Assembly: GCA_030248195.1 (NCBI GenBank)
Contig: JASAND010020159.1
Coordinates: 99,894-163,893 of the forward strand
Length of the DNA: 64,000 nt
Source of the DNA: Trissonchulus latispiculum
Taxonomy: Eukaryota; Nematoda; Enoplea; Enoplida; Ironidae
Direction of reading: 5' to 3'
This document shows, piece after piece, positions 1-10,750 of this stretch; positions within the stretch are counted from its first letter, which is position 1; the number at the start of each line of letters is the position of its first letter. Under the pieces are notes generated by a model, which was not told where the DNA came from, did not search any database, and saw nothing but the letters and a program-made list of their open reading frames with translations. Made by a program: the position numbers and the translations under genes.

Positions 1-2018
1 TGTTCGAAGACGCCATTCTTGAAGCACTTCCCCTATGATAAAAATTTGTCGGCGCGTTGAAAAATCTAGACTGGTGCCTTTGAAATGGAAAATTATACCG
101 AAAATTTGGAAGCAAAAACCTAGGATGCTGAAAATTCGTAGGCCTAAAGCCAGCATTCTGATTTTGGAAACGTGAATTCCGAAAAGTTTGACCAGAACGC
201 GAAGTTGCGCGCTGAAAATTTGCTTGATGAGGTACCAATGAATTTTGCTGAATTGGTCGCAGAAAAAGTGCATTACGCATGTCGACCTTGTGCCGATCTA
301 CCGGTACCAACTTTACCCAGCGTTGCTGGTCTGGCATAAAAAGAACACGTTCCGTTGCCTGAAATTGATTTGGCACTGAATTTCCAGAAAAACCGTCGGT
401 TGAAAAAGAAACATTAGTGGAGGGACTTGTACGTACATACGTATTAGAACGTGGAGCTGAAAAACCATTGGAACTTGGTTGAATAGAGCAAACCGAATTT
501 GTACGTACATACGTATTCGAAGAATTTTGATAATTTGGCAAATTTGTTCGTCCAAATTGATGATTCGGAGGTAAGTTTGACTTTACCACTCCAGCGTAAG
601 AACAAAAGACTGAACAAATTTGATCGGAAGAAATTGACTTCTGATTTGGATAGGACTTCATCAAACTTTCCACGATGTTATCTGAATTAGCAAGGACTGA
701 ACAAACGTTTGGATTAGAGTTCGAAACTGTAGTAGAGATTAAGGTAGAATTTACTTCAGGTGGAGACGGAAATTGTGCACCTTGTTGCTGCGAAGGTTCT
801 CGCCTCTCACAGTCCAAAAAATTCAAAACAGATGGCTTCAAAGGTCCAATGAAAGAAGTTCGATGTTGCGCCTGTTGGTACTGCTCATAGGACATAAGTT
901 GGAAAGGCTTGCCTGAAGGATCTAGAAGAACATTTGCCTGAGCGCCGCGTTGCTGATCGTTGTCAAGTGAACAGTTATTTTCGTCGCTGTTCCAACTTTG
1001 ATTCTGATAGTCGTTAAAATAAGTTTTGCGCTTGCGACCGCGCCAAAAGTTTGAATTTCCATTTGGATAACGCATAGCACAGGTTGATGCTAAATGGCCT
1101 AAATTGCCGCAGCAATAACACGTAACGTTTTTGAGATCGCGCTGAGAGGGTTGGAATTCTAAATGTGAGCTTTGCTGCCGCACTGGAATAGCTTGAGCTG
1201 ATGCTACAATAGGGACTTTCGCAGAAGTAGAAGGCTCCGATTCCTGATTTTGAATTTCCGCCTTGCCAGACTTGATAGCTTCCAGTGTAAGTTGTAACTG
1301 CGCATTCCTAGATTTATGTCCAAATTTGCGCTTCGAGCTGGGTCAGCTTTTCATTCAAATCAGAATCTACAGTGGTAGAGACGCTGCTGACTTTAGCTTT
1401 CGGTTTAAATTCAGTTTTAGAAGTGGAAGGGGAGGTTGACAAATCCGACTCCTGTTCCTCCTCCAACCTTGAAAGCTGGATCACAATTTTGTGCAGTTTC
1501 TCCAAAGTTTGTCCCCAACTTTCCAAGTCAATTAAGAGGGGCACACTCAGCTTTTTCAGTTCAGGGCGCAGACCGTTTCGTAGTTGCTCAAAAATATTTA
1601 TAGCCCTCAAATTATCAGAATCATTTGGAAAAGCTTTTCTAGCCATGATTTCCAGGTCAGCGGCAAAATCCTGCACCTTTTCGTTTTCCTTCTGAACACG
1701 AACATAAAAACTTCGAGAATGTTCAGCCGCTGTCCTTGTCACAGGTTCGTAAAGAGTCTTCAAACGTTTAACCATTTCTTCGTAGGTTTTTGGAAGCCCA
1801 AGAGAAGAAAATCTGTGAAGGACAGTTTCCCCAAATTTTGTAAGAAGAAGGGCTCGCTTATTAACATCTGGGATGGAATTCGCTTGGACAATTGCCTCGA
1901 AACTAGTGATCCATTCTTCTGGAGTTACCGAAGTTTCTCTACCATTGTAGGGACTCAGACTTTTAAAAACGCAAGATACAATTGAGTCCGCCATGTCATG
2001 AGCTGAGTAAGTTGTCAA
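1..2018 (-). pseudogene. Gypsy-type retrotransposon Gag, one frame break, runs off the window
   Basis: Structural protein of an LTR retrotransposon, which would assemble the particle and bind element RNA. Reading leftward from the ATG at 2018, about 235 codons form a helical retrotransposon-gag domain (EEWITSFEAIVQ, RSFYVRVQKENEKVQDFA) ending in a coiled-coil-like stretch. That frame stops at 1314. A second frame is open from about 1309 to the window edge without a stop; it carries a CCHC zinc knuckle, C-x2-C-x4-H-x4-C, at 1120-1079 (ending GHLASTC). It then becomes a long N/Q/S/R-rich tail in which NTYVRT occurs twice. One indel near 1310-1320 would therefore explain the break. No protease motif is seen before the edge. 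It points away from the pol at 3286, so the two are not a colinear gag-pol. The Gag identity is well supported; which element it belongs to is not. Confidence 0.8.
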
Positions 2019-2280
2019 GAAAATTGAGGGGAGTCCTTGCGTCCTAATAAATTTGGGATGGCTGATAAAGTTGTTTAGACTGATAGGTGCCTAAATATCG
2101 AAGGAGAAACGGTAGAAAGAAACGGTAGAAAAATTGAGAAATTAAAGCAAAAATTTCATTCAACAACTCATGCAGAAAAAGGAAAAAAGTTTTGTTGAGA
2201 AAAAGCAGAAAAGAAAAAAGAACCTGAAAAAAAATCACAAATTAATCATAATTAAATATAATATAATTAAAAGGGGGGTT
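2019..2280. other. A/T-rich junction between opposed gag and pol segments
   Basis: About 260 bases of low-complexity A-rich (plus strand) DNA ending in a G run near 2273. On the minus strand it would be the gag leader. On the plus strand it lies directly before a sequence that begins in the middle of a protease. I see no clear LTR, primer-binding site or coding sequence in it. Confidence 0.4.
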
Positions 2281-3285
2281 TTGCTTCAGCTACGCAGCTA
2301 TGGTACTCCGATGATTTTTCTGGTCAGTCAAATTGAATTTGTCTTTTCAAGGATATATTTGGCCTCACGAATTCTTATCAGTGAACATTGCCCATACGAT
2401 GTTTTACTTGGTTCTGACTTTCTTTCAACCTATAATTGGTCAATGTTGTTGGGCAGACATTCAATCTATCATCCTCTTTTTAAAGAAGTACCTCTTTTAG
2501 GTGCACCTCAGTTGGATAGCATTTTACAAGTTCTTGGAAAAGAAACTCCAAAAGTCTCAAATATTTTTTTTAGAGTTGGAGTTAGTGTGCAACCTAATTC
2601 AGAAGCATGGGTTCCAATAGCTTGTGAATCAAATGAACAAAATCCAAATACCGAGGATAATGAAGAAGTTCTTTCTCTCATACGTACTTACGCATCCAAA
2701 GTACAACCCAAGACAGCTCCTTGGCCTTCACGTTTTCAAGATCCACCAAAAATGGTACGAAATTCTATGAAATTGTTGAAAAGTTAATTGCTTGTGGTTC
2801 CTGGTTTGTTTCTAGTGAAAATCAATCTCTCGTTCGAGTGTGGAATCTTGGTCCTGAAGCTTTGGACCTACGGCCAGGAATGCTATTAGCTTTGCTGACG
2901 ATTTAGTTTCTGTGAAAAATTCTATAGGCTTTGTAGCTTTTCTGCATTTGGGTGATAACTGGTTTGAGCAGGTGTACTTATGTGTGTCAGATCTTCTTTC
3001 GGGATATAACCCTCAAGTCATTCAGCTTTCATAGTTCAAACATTAGGGAAACGATACAAGAAAGAAAACAACCTAAAGAGGAAAACGTTAACAAAGGAAG
3101 AAAATGAACAATTTGAAAGAAGCTCAGTAGATAATTCGAATGTTCGGAAAAATCTAAGGAAAGGTTCAAGAAGCTATACGTAAGTACGTATGTCTTTGCT
3201 ACGCTAAACTTAGGAAAATGACTGGACAATCTGATTGACACTGGTATGGGTGGACCAGTAACAGTAAGGTACAGAGTGAATCCTA
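2281..3285 (+). pseudogene. C-terminal half of Gypsy protease and broken linker to RT
   Basis: The plus-strand frame reads as the second half of a retroviral-type aspartic protease, with YDVLLGSDFL near 2395-2425, the ILG-type motif that closes the fold. The active-site D-S/T-G region expected about 60 residues upstream is absent, because the sequence begins at the A-rich junction. The frame is lost at about 2787; a second frame runs 2721-2906, then several stops follow. RT N-terminal coding (LIDTGMGGPVTVRYRV) is visible at about 3230-3290 and shifts frame just before the intact ORF. This is a degraded upstream part of the pol at 3286. Confidence 0.65.
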
Positions 3286-6200
3286 ATGAAAGATAAAATT
3301 GAAGAACACATTCGGAAGATGTTGGATCAAGGTATTTGCTCTCCATCGAACAGCCAATGGTCATCTCCATGTATGCTGGTAGGTAAGAAGGATGGAACGA
3401 CAAGGTTTGTCATCGATTACAGGAATCTGAACAAGATAACTAGGAAAGACCGATATCCACTACCTAAGATAGATGAAATTCTAGATATGTTCAGTAAAGG
3501 AAAATTTTTCTCCACCTTAGATCTTAATAGTGGCTACTGGCAGATAGAAATGTTTCCACCTCACAAAGAGAAAACTGCATTTATCTCACATATGGGACTT
3601 TTTCATTTCAATGTCATGCCTTTTGGCCTAACGAATGCTCCAGCAACTTTCCAACGCATAATGGAGCGCATTTTTACTGAACTTCCAGTTTACATCGATG
3701 ATCTACTGATCCCTTCAAACGATGAGGATCACCATTTGAAAATGTTGGAAGTTGTTTTTCAAAAATTGACTGACCATGGTCTTCGATTGAAAATGAAAAA
3801 GTGTGTCTTCTTTCGCAAGCGAGTTGAATATCTTGGGCACTTTATTTCAGAGAAAGGCATTGAAACTGACTCTCGTAAAGTAAGTGCAGTTCAAAATTTC
3901 CCTGTACCTAGAACAGTCAAGCAGCTACGTGGATTTTTAGGTATGGCAGGTTACTATAGGCGATTTATTCAAAATTTTAGTACCATAGCCGGACCTTTGA
4001 ATAATCTATTGAAGAAACAAGAATGCTTTCATTGGACTGATGAATGCCAAACAGCGTTTGATAGTTTGAAAACTGCGTTAACTCAGGCACCTGTGTTGGC
4101 ATACCCAAATTGGGATAATCCATTTTTGTTGACAACTGATGCTAGTATTCAAGGTCTCGGTGCGGTACTAGAGCAAGAACAAGAAGGTGAATCAAGACCA
4201 AAACCAATCGCTTATGCAAGTAGAACTTTAGTAGGTGCAGAAAAGAAGTACGAAATATACGAACTAGAAGGATTAGCTGTAGTCTGGGCATGTAAACATT
4301 TCCAACATTATTTAAGACATCGTCAATTCACCCTATATACTGACAACGAAGCTCTTAAGTACATCTTTACTTGTCCAAAACGTCAAGGTAATAGCAGACT
4401 AGCTAAGTGGCATATAGCATTGCAAGAGTACAAATTTACAGCATTACATCGAAAAGGGGTTGATAATCCAGTAGCAGATGCTCTTTCGCGTAATCCAAAG
4501 TCCAAGGACAACTTTTTGGCTGACATTGCGACGGCGGATTCACGATTGCAGCAAGTAGGTACACAAAATAACAATACAGAAACAACATCTGAAAACGAAG
4601 AAGAGTTTGATGTAACTGAGGACATGTATCCACCTGTATTCGCTATTGAAAAGTTTTCTGATGAAAGTTGGAGTCAAGCTTTAGATGAAGATCATGAATT
4701 TGGTCCTTTAAAAGACTACATGGAAACTGGTCGTTTAACTACCGACGAAAAAGTTTGGCGTTTAATTCGTTTTGAATCGGATTTTGTTTTGGAAAATGGT
4801 ATTTTGTATAGACATCACATTGACTCGTGTGGGCGAAGGAGACTAGCGTTACCTCGACAAGTGTGCGTCCCACAAAAGTTTCGAAACTATATTTTACATC
4901 AATACCATAGTGCAATGGATACTGGTGGACACCAAGGAGTACCTCAAACTCTTTATAAGATAGCTACTAAGTACTATTGGCCAACGTTAACTAGAGATGT
5001 AACAGCATACGTACGTAACTGTATTGTTTGTGCGAAGTTTACTATTGGACCGAAACAGCCGCAAGCTCCTATGAAACCTTATCCACCTGTGACTAGGCCA
5101 TTTGAACGGATTTACCTAGATGTTTGTCATTTTCCAACTAGTAAGAAGCAAAAGGTCTGTGTTCTTGTTTTGATAGATCAGTTAACACGTTGGGCAGAAG
5201 CGTGGCCTCTTAGAAATGAAAAATCTGAAACGTTAATACGTACGCTTTTGTATGAATTTATTTTACGTTATGGCGTACCTAACGAAATAGTTACGGATCA
5301 AGGCCCAAATTTTCAGTCAGAAGTAACATCGACATTTTTTAAGCTACTAGGTACAAAGAAGCTACGTACGACAGCTTATCACCCTCAGTCTAACGGACTT
5401 GTAGAAAGGGTAAATGGTACTATACGTGAAATAGTTAAGAAATACATAGATACGTCACAGAAGGACTGGGATATCAAACTGGCTTTTGCAATGCACGCGT
5501 ATCGAACATCTTTTCATTCTACCATTCAAGATACACCATATTTTCTACTTTTTGGTCGTGACTGTCAAGTTCCGGAAGATTTACTTTTTGAAAAGTTGGA
5601 TAAGCCTGTAACTTCTTTGAATGCTTATAAAACATCAGCTATGCGGGAGTTAACGGAAAACTGGCGTTTGACTTCGCAAATTATTAAGGACAAAACTGAC
5701 TTGGTTAAGCAAAGGTACGATAGAAATGTACGTAGGAAACATTTTGACGTAGGACAGCTAGTTATGCGAAATATATCTCAAGTACCAGTACCGCAAGGAC
5801 ATATGGCAAAGTTAGCTCCAAAATACGATGGTCCTTACCGCATAATTGAAAAGATTTCGGAACAAAATGTGCGTTTACGGTGCTTACAAACTGGGAAGGT
5901 AAGTAACCCAATTCACGTCAATCGACTCAAGAAACTACCAGATGTGCATCCTCAATTTACCGATGATACAGCTGAACAATTTGATGACTTATTCCAAGAT
6001 ACGCCTAAGGAAACGGCTACGGAAAACAGGGAGGACAATAACAATGATGCTGGTAGCAATACTGAAGGATTAGAAAATACTGTAAACGAGGTCGAACAAG
6101 GGCAAAATACCATTGAAGAAACAAATCAAGACGAAACTGCATCCAATGCTAGTCAAGAAATGGCAATAATCATCAAGCAGTTTAATAACACTACTGCACC

Positions 6201-6297
6201 AGCACCGTATGCACCAGTTAATAGGTCCTTTATTCCATCTTTATTGCGTCCTATACCAAATTTATTCCGTTTTGTCAACACTATGTCTTTTCAATAG
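3286..6297 (+). CDS. pol: Gypsy pol: reverse transcriptase, RNase H and integrase
   Basis: Single open frame of 1,003 codons. RT begins within the first 30 residues, so the true polyprotein started upstream; the ATG at 3286 is only the first in this frame. RT: FVIDYRNLN near 45, GYWQIEM near 85, catalytic YIDD at 136-139. RNase H: TDAS with Asp about 285, then YELEGLAVVWA and YTDNEALK. Integrase: an H-H-C-C zinc module with GGHQG and CIVCAKF near 540-590, and catalytic Asp612, Asp671 and Glu707, an exact D-D-35-E spacing. A GPY/F module follows near 849 (KYDGPYRII). The last 120 residues are acidic and N/Q/T-rich with no recognised domain. The enzymes would copy element RNA into DNA and insert it. 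All visible catalytic residues are present, although gag and the protease half are missing upstream. Confidence 0.93.
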   Translation: MKDKIEEHIRKMLDQGICSPSNSQWSSPCMLVGKKDGTTRFVIDYRNLNKITRKDRYPLPKIDEILDMFSKGKFFSTLDLNSGYWQIEMFPPHKEKTAFISHMGLFHFNVMPFGLTNAPATFQRIMERIFTELPVYIDDLLIPSNDEDHHLKMLEVVFQKLTDHGLRLKMKKCVFFRKRVEYLGHFISEKGIETDSRKVSAVQNFPVPRTVKQLRGFLGMAGYYRRFIQNFSTIAGPLNNLLKKQECFHWTDECQTAFDSLKTALTQAPVLAYPNWDNPFLLTTDASIQGLGAVLEQEQEGESRPKPIAYASRTLVGAEKKYEIYELEGLAVVWACKHFQHYLRHRQFTLYTDNEALKYIFTCPKRQGNSRLAKWHIALQEYKFTALHRKGVDNPVADALSRNPKSKDNFLADIATADSRLQQVGTQNNNTETTSENEEEFDVTEDMYPPVFAIEKFSDESWSQALDEDHEFGPLKDYMETGRLTTDEKVWRLIRFESDFVLENGILYRHHIDSCGRRRLALPRQVCVPQKFRNYILHQYHSAMDTGGHQGVPQTLYKIATKYYWPTLTRDVTAYVRNCIVCAKFTIGPKQPQAPMKPYPPVTRPFERIYLDVCHFPTSKKQKVCVLVLIDQLTRWAEAWPLRNEKSETLIRTLLYEFILRYGVPNEIVTDQGPNFQSEVTSTFFKLLGTKKLRTTAYHPQSNGLVERVNGTIREIVKKYIDTSQKDWDIKLAFAMHAYRTSFHSTIQDTPYFLLFGRDCQVPEDLLFEKLDKPVTSLNAYKTSAMRELTENWRLTSQIIKDKTDLVKQRYDRNVRRKHFDVGQLVMRNISQVPVPQGHMAKLAPKYDGPYRIIEKISEQNVRLRCLQTGKVSNPIHVNRLKKLPDVHPQFTDDTAEQFDDLFQDTPKETATENREDNNNDAGSNTEGLENTVNEVEQGQNTIEETNQDETASNASQEMAIIIKQFNNTTAPAPYAPVNRSFIPSLLRPIPNLFRFVNTMSFQ

Positions 6298-9200
6298 TAG
6301 TCATTAATTTGCCTAGTCCTCTTCCACTTACTTAAATTATCTTGCACAATTTAAACGTTGCACTTGTTTTCTATTCTAATTTACGACAGTTAATCTTTTC
6401 ATGGCTTTGTCATTCCGTATAGCCAGGTCCAACAAGCTACGTCGATGGCTAGATAAAACCGTGGAGATCTATTTGGAGGATCCAGCCTTCTCTGGTGTTC
6501 ATGGCAGCGTTACGCCACTTTGCAGAGATTATGGAAGCTACGAGAGATCATGGAAGCTACGATATGAGTTTCAAAGAGCTGCGGAAGGGTATTCTGTACC
6601 ATATAGGTATCAGTAAGATTCAAACGGGTTAACGGTTTGTTTTGATTTTCAACTGCCATTTAAATTACGTTTGTGCTAATTCAGACTATTCTGTTAGACT
6701 ATTCTTTCCAGAGTCACGGTTCTCTAAGTCGTTAGCCATGTGTACATCCAAACCTATCTTAAAATCGTATTGATTGACGTAGCTTGCAGAAGGCAGTTGT
6801 GTATTCAACATTTGGTTTCCTTGAATTTTCTTGTTTTGGACTTCCTCATATCGAACTATATTGTATTCTTTTATGCCTTCAGGTATTTTCATTGGTTCAG
6901 TGGTTCTCATTTGGTAGCTGATCATTTGGACTAGCTCCTTGCTTCTCGGATCCCATGAATACTCATTGGAGCGAGCATAGGTTCTGGACACATACGATCA
7001 ACGGTCCTAATGGAGCATTATCAGGCTGTACTGGTTCCGTCAATCTTTATTCATAGCAATATCGAACGGTATATGTCTTACATTCCTACCTACGTTGGTG
7101 AGTTATCTTTCTGGATAACCTACACAACAGGGACATTGGTTGTGCTGAGTGCGAACTTTTTGGCTCGCTTTCTAGTACATACCATGTCCCATCCATTTCA
7201 AATGCAAATTCTGACTTAACCAGGAGCGTGCAAATCGAATTGAAACGACTGTTTACTTATAGTAATTCTATTTTCACTAATCGAATTTTTGTTGTAGCTT
7301 GAACTCGTAGTATTTACTTCTTGCAGTTTTGTTTCTATACGTAGAAAGCAAGCTTTGATTGAGTAATGGAAAGAGGCTCGTTGTTTATTGCGTTTTGAAT
7401 TAAAAGCCTCATAATACGATTACGAAGCTGTGATTTATATATATACTTGCGTAGTTTTGCTAGTAATAGAACGAATTCGGAGTTTGAAGTAGTTTTTTTT
7501 GCAGTGGCATAGTAACTTTATGCGGTGTATACTTAATTCGTTGTGTTTGTTTTTCTGTTGCAGGACTTCTTGCCGTTTTTTTTGTATGTACAGTCAGTAA
7601 TCGTAGTAATAACATTGTACAGTTAATAATTGCATTGGTAGTTGTTGTACAGATTTTTGTGTTATCTATGCTTATCGGAATATACCTAAAAAGCAACATT
7701 TCGCGAAAAACTCAAAAATACTTCAGTTTATATATACTAACTTTGTTGTTTGTGATTTTCATTCAATGATTGTGTTGTATATGTTAGTATGCCTATGATT
7801 TTTTTGTTGTTCGGAGCTTTATAAACGGTTGATATCTGTGTAGCTTGCAATCTTGAGCGATCTATCTCTGGTTTAGCCTCAAACGAATTATTTTTATTTT
7901 TCTCAAATTTCGAAAGATTTCATAGACTATAACTGTGATTCGTAGTTATTTTGCACTGATTGGGGCTCTGTGTAGCCTGTATTCTAACTGTGAAGATCGC
8001 AGCTCCCGCCTATGGGACTCGATTTTCTCTCTGGCCTATTACTACGGATATAACGACTCCATATGATGGCAACTTCAGCCTTTTCAGCTCCGATCCTGTT
8101 TAGAGTTCATACGGTTTTGAACTCCTCCCGAAAGTTATTCTGAAGACCATCACAACCAAATATAATTTTAAATTAAATTGCAACGACAACTATTTGAAGA
8201 CAGCGTATCATAATAGACATTTGAACTTTTAATCATTTTGTGTACATACTTTATACGCATGTTCACTAGTTTGTATAATCTGTTGTTTTGTTATTCTTCT
8301 ACCTATTCGCTAGCGTTTTGTATTTATATTTGCCGGCTTTTGTATTATTTGTTTGCTGTTTTTGTGTGAGCTCTGTGATTTGTATTGTAATTTTGATTTG
8401 TTTTGTAAATAAGTGGTGCTTTTGTTAGCTATGTATTCATATCTTGTGTTTGTATACTTATTTCGTCTAGTGATGTATTCCGTTCCCCAGATTTATTACC
8501 CCTGTGTACTTATGTGTATGAATTGTTTTGGTTTTTCTTGTTGTCGGAAGATCAGGCGATCTTTTGTTTAAAGCGGCGGAGGACAATCCGTACGCAAGGC
8601 TTAAAAATTTCTAAATCGCAAAGTTTCTTTCTTCACAGTAATTTGCTTTAACATTTTTTGCTCTATTAATATTTTGATTGTTGTACACATTACTTTGTTA
8701 GCTAGGATTTTTCTAGTTGTAGTAATTTAGTTAGGATATTTTTGTCTGTGAATTGTCTTTAGCTAGGTTCTTTGTGCTTGTTTGACGTGCATTATATTGT
8801 GTTTAGTTAGGATTTGTGTTCAGGTTATGTACAGCTTAACTGTGGCTTGTTTATTCGTACATGTGTGCTTGTTTGTATATTTGCTAGGGTAATTGCGTGT
8901 GTGCTTGTTTTGGATCGATCCCTATGTCTGTATGTTTGTATGAATGTTATATTTGTGAATATTTGCATTAGTAGCTTTTGTCATTGCTGTGTATAGTTCT
9001 CTTGGAATTCTCTTCTTTGGAATATTTGGTATCTTTACTTGGTTTAGCTATAACTACTTTCTTTCGGGTATTCTGTTACTCCCTGTGTTTCGCTATTTTC
9101 GCCTGGCTATGACTTCCATTTTGCTACCACTTCCAACCTTAATTCTCTTAACTTCTATTTGTAGTTTCTTTCTTGTAACCATGGGTAAACGTGCCAGGAT

Positions 9201-9341
9201 ACGTTCCTCATAACTGGTCTCATGGGATTTGTGTGAGATCTACTTTTTAACGTTGAAATTTTCCTCAATTTTCAATTACTGAATTACGGTAGCATTCCCT
9301 CTCGTCCCTGTATTTTAGCAGGCGCTAAAATTTTTCTATCC
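6298..9341 (+). other. Non-coding 3' region of the Gypsy element
   Basis: About 3 kb between the pol stop and the polypurine tract. No env-like or other recognisable protein is seen. Open frames are short; the hydrophobic ones at 8814-9213 are explained by T-rich composition. The stretch is T-rich on the plus strand and repeats words such as TTTGTTTT and TTAGCTAGG. Attribution to the Gypsy element rests on position and on the polypurine tract at its end. Confidence 0.45.
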
Positions 9342-9350
9342 AGGGGAGGA
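9342..9350 (+). other. Candidate polypurine tract before an LTR starting TGT
   Basis: AGGGGAGGA directly precedes TGTCAAAAACCAG at 9351. A purine tract followed at once by TG is the normal plus-strand priming site and 3' LTR boundary of Gypsy elements. No second copy of the following sequence was found in the window, so the LTR assignment is unconfirmed. Confidence 0.5.
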
Positions 9351-9792
9351 TGTCAAAAACCAGTTCAAACCGGTTGCACTTAGACAGCCCAAAAGGCTAA
9401 TCTTGATTTGAATACTTTTAAGTGTCCCACTTAATTTGCATATTTGTCCGTTTGACGTTTACTTGTGAACTTTCGGTTCAGTGTGTGTGTTGAGTTGTCT
9501 TCATGTTTTGATTCAGCCGTGCCCGTATTTTTCTGCTGTGATTTATTTTATGGATTATTATGATCAACGATATCTTGGGTGATTTTCAGTGGTAAAGAAT
9601 TGTAAGCTGTCATAGTGAGTGTAGTTGGTAGGGTTAGATTCTTAGTTAGATAGGTAGATTTAGTATATTAACTTGACAGATTAGACCCGGTTTAGCCTGC
9701 AATCGCTCAGCCTCTCAATCCCAGGCTAAGTCCAGGCAGTTAGCCTTGGGATTAACACTAAACTTAAACTACCAACGTTTTGTGGGGATAGA
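9351..9792 (+). repeat. Candidate solo or 3' LTR plus leader of the next element
   Basis: Starts TGTCAAAAACC after the purine tract and is non-coding up to the BEL/Pao gag. It could be the 3' LTR of the Gypsy element, the 5' LTR of the BEL/Pao element, or both abutting. The right boundary and a primer-binding site are not evident, and no matching LTR is seen after 14827. Confidence 0.35.
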
Positions 9793-10750
9793 TTGGGCTG
9801 GGCAAATTTCTGGGAATCCTTTGATCTTAACATAAATTCTCGAACCGACCTTCAAAACAAGCAGAAGCTTGACTATCTACTACAATGCCTAACAGGTTCG
9901 GCCTATGATAAAATTAAGAGATTCGGCCTTCAAGGTGAAAAATACGCAGATGCTATTGAAACTCTAAAAAAGGCGTATGGGGATGTTAATGATATAAAAA
10001 CGGATACCTGGAAGGCATTAGGAAACATGGCTCCCGTGAAAGAAAACCTGTCCTATTTAGAGAAATTCATCGATGAAATTAGAGCTCTCTCAGTCTCTCT
10101 TGTGCGGCTAGGAGTAGAAGCCAATGTTCTAGATGCTTATGTTCCACTACTTTTGGAGAAACTACCAAGACACCTCTATAGAAATGCATCACAGATAGCG
10201 ATGCTCAAAAATGAAAATGTCACTAACTGGTCATTTGAATGAATTTCTTTCTACTTTGGAACAAATTTTAAAATGGCAGAATGTAGAAAATAACCAGTTT
10301 AAAGATCAGCAAGACCAGCAAATGTTAGAAACCATGAAGATATTGTCAATACCGAATCGGCAACTACCTCATCTACAGTTACATTTCTACAGTCTACATA
10401 TCCGCAGAAGCCTAGCAACACTAGCTAAATTTGCTTCTGTCTTTTGTAAGGAACAGGGCCACTATAGCGACACATGTAAGAAAGTTACCAATGTAAACCA
10501 ACGTGCTCAGATAGATTTACAAGGAAAACATTGCTACAAGTGCCTTGGCACTGGGCATACGGCCAAAGTATGCAAACGCAAAATCACTTGCTACTACTGT
10601 AAACGCTCTACACACAACTCTGTACTCTGTCGCAACCGATCGGTCAACCCAGAAAATCAAAGAAACCACCAACATTTGGTGACACAAGACGAAATAGCAC
10701 CACATACCACAGAAAGTTCTACTCCGTCAGAACACGATGTACAACAAGTT
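9793..10750 (+). pseudogene. BEL/Pao Gag with zinc knuckles
   Basis: First frame (to 10242) is a Pao-type Gag domain (FWESFDL, LDYLLQCLTGSAYDKI, LRALSVSL-like helices). Reading continues in another frame from about 10240 (EFLSTLEQILKW). Two Cys-rich knuckles lie at about 10532-10630: CYKCLGTGHTAKVC fits C-x2-C-x4-H-x4-C, and CYYCKRSTHNSVLC fits the same spacing. Expected role: particle assembly and nucleic-acid binding. The frameshift at about 10242 breaks it. I see no usable ATG before 9793, where the coding sequence simply begins. Confidence 0.75.

Noticed and set aside
8814..9213. Membrane protein or env remnant before the Gypsy LTR
   Set aside because: Hydrophobicity follows from T-rich composition; no signal peptide, cysteine pattern or fusion-peptide-like motif could be supported.
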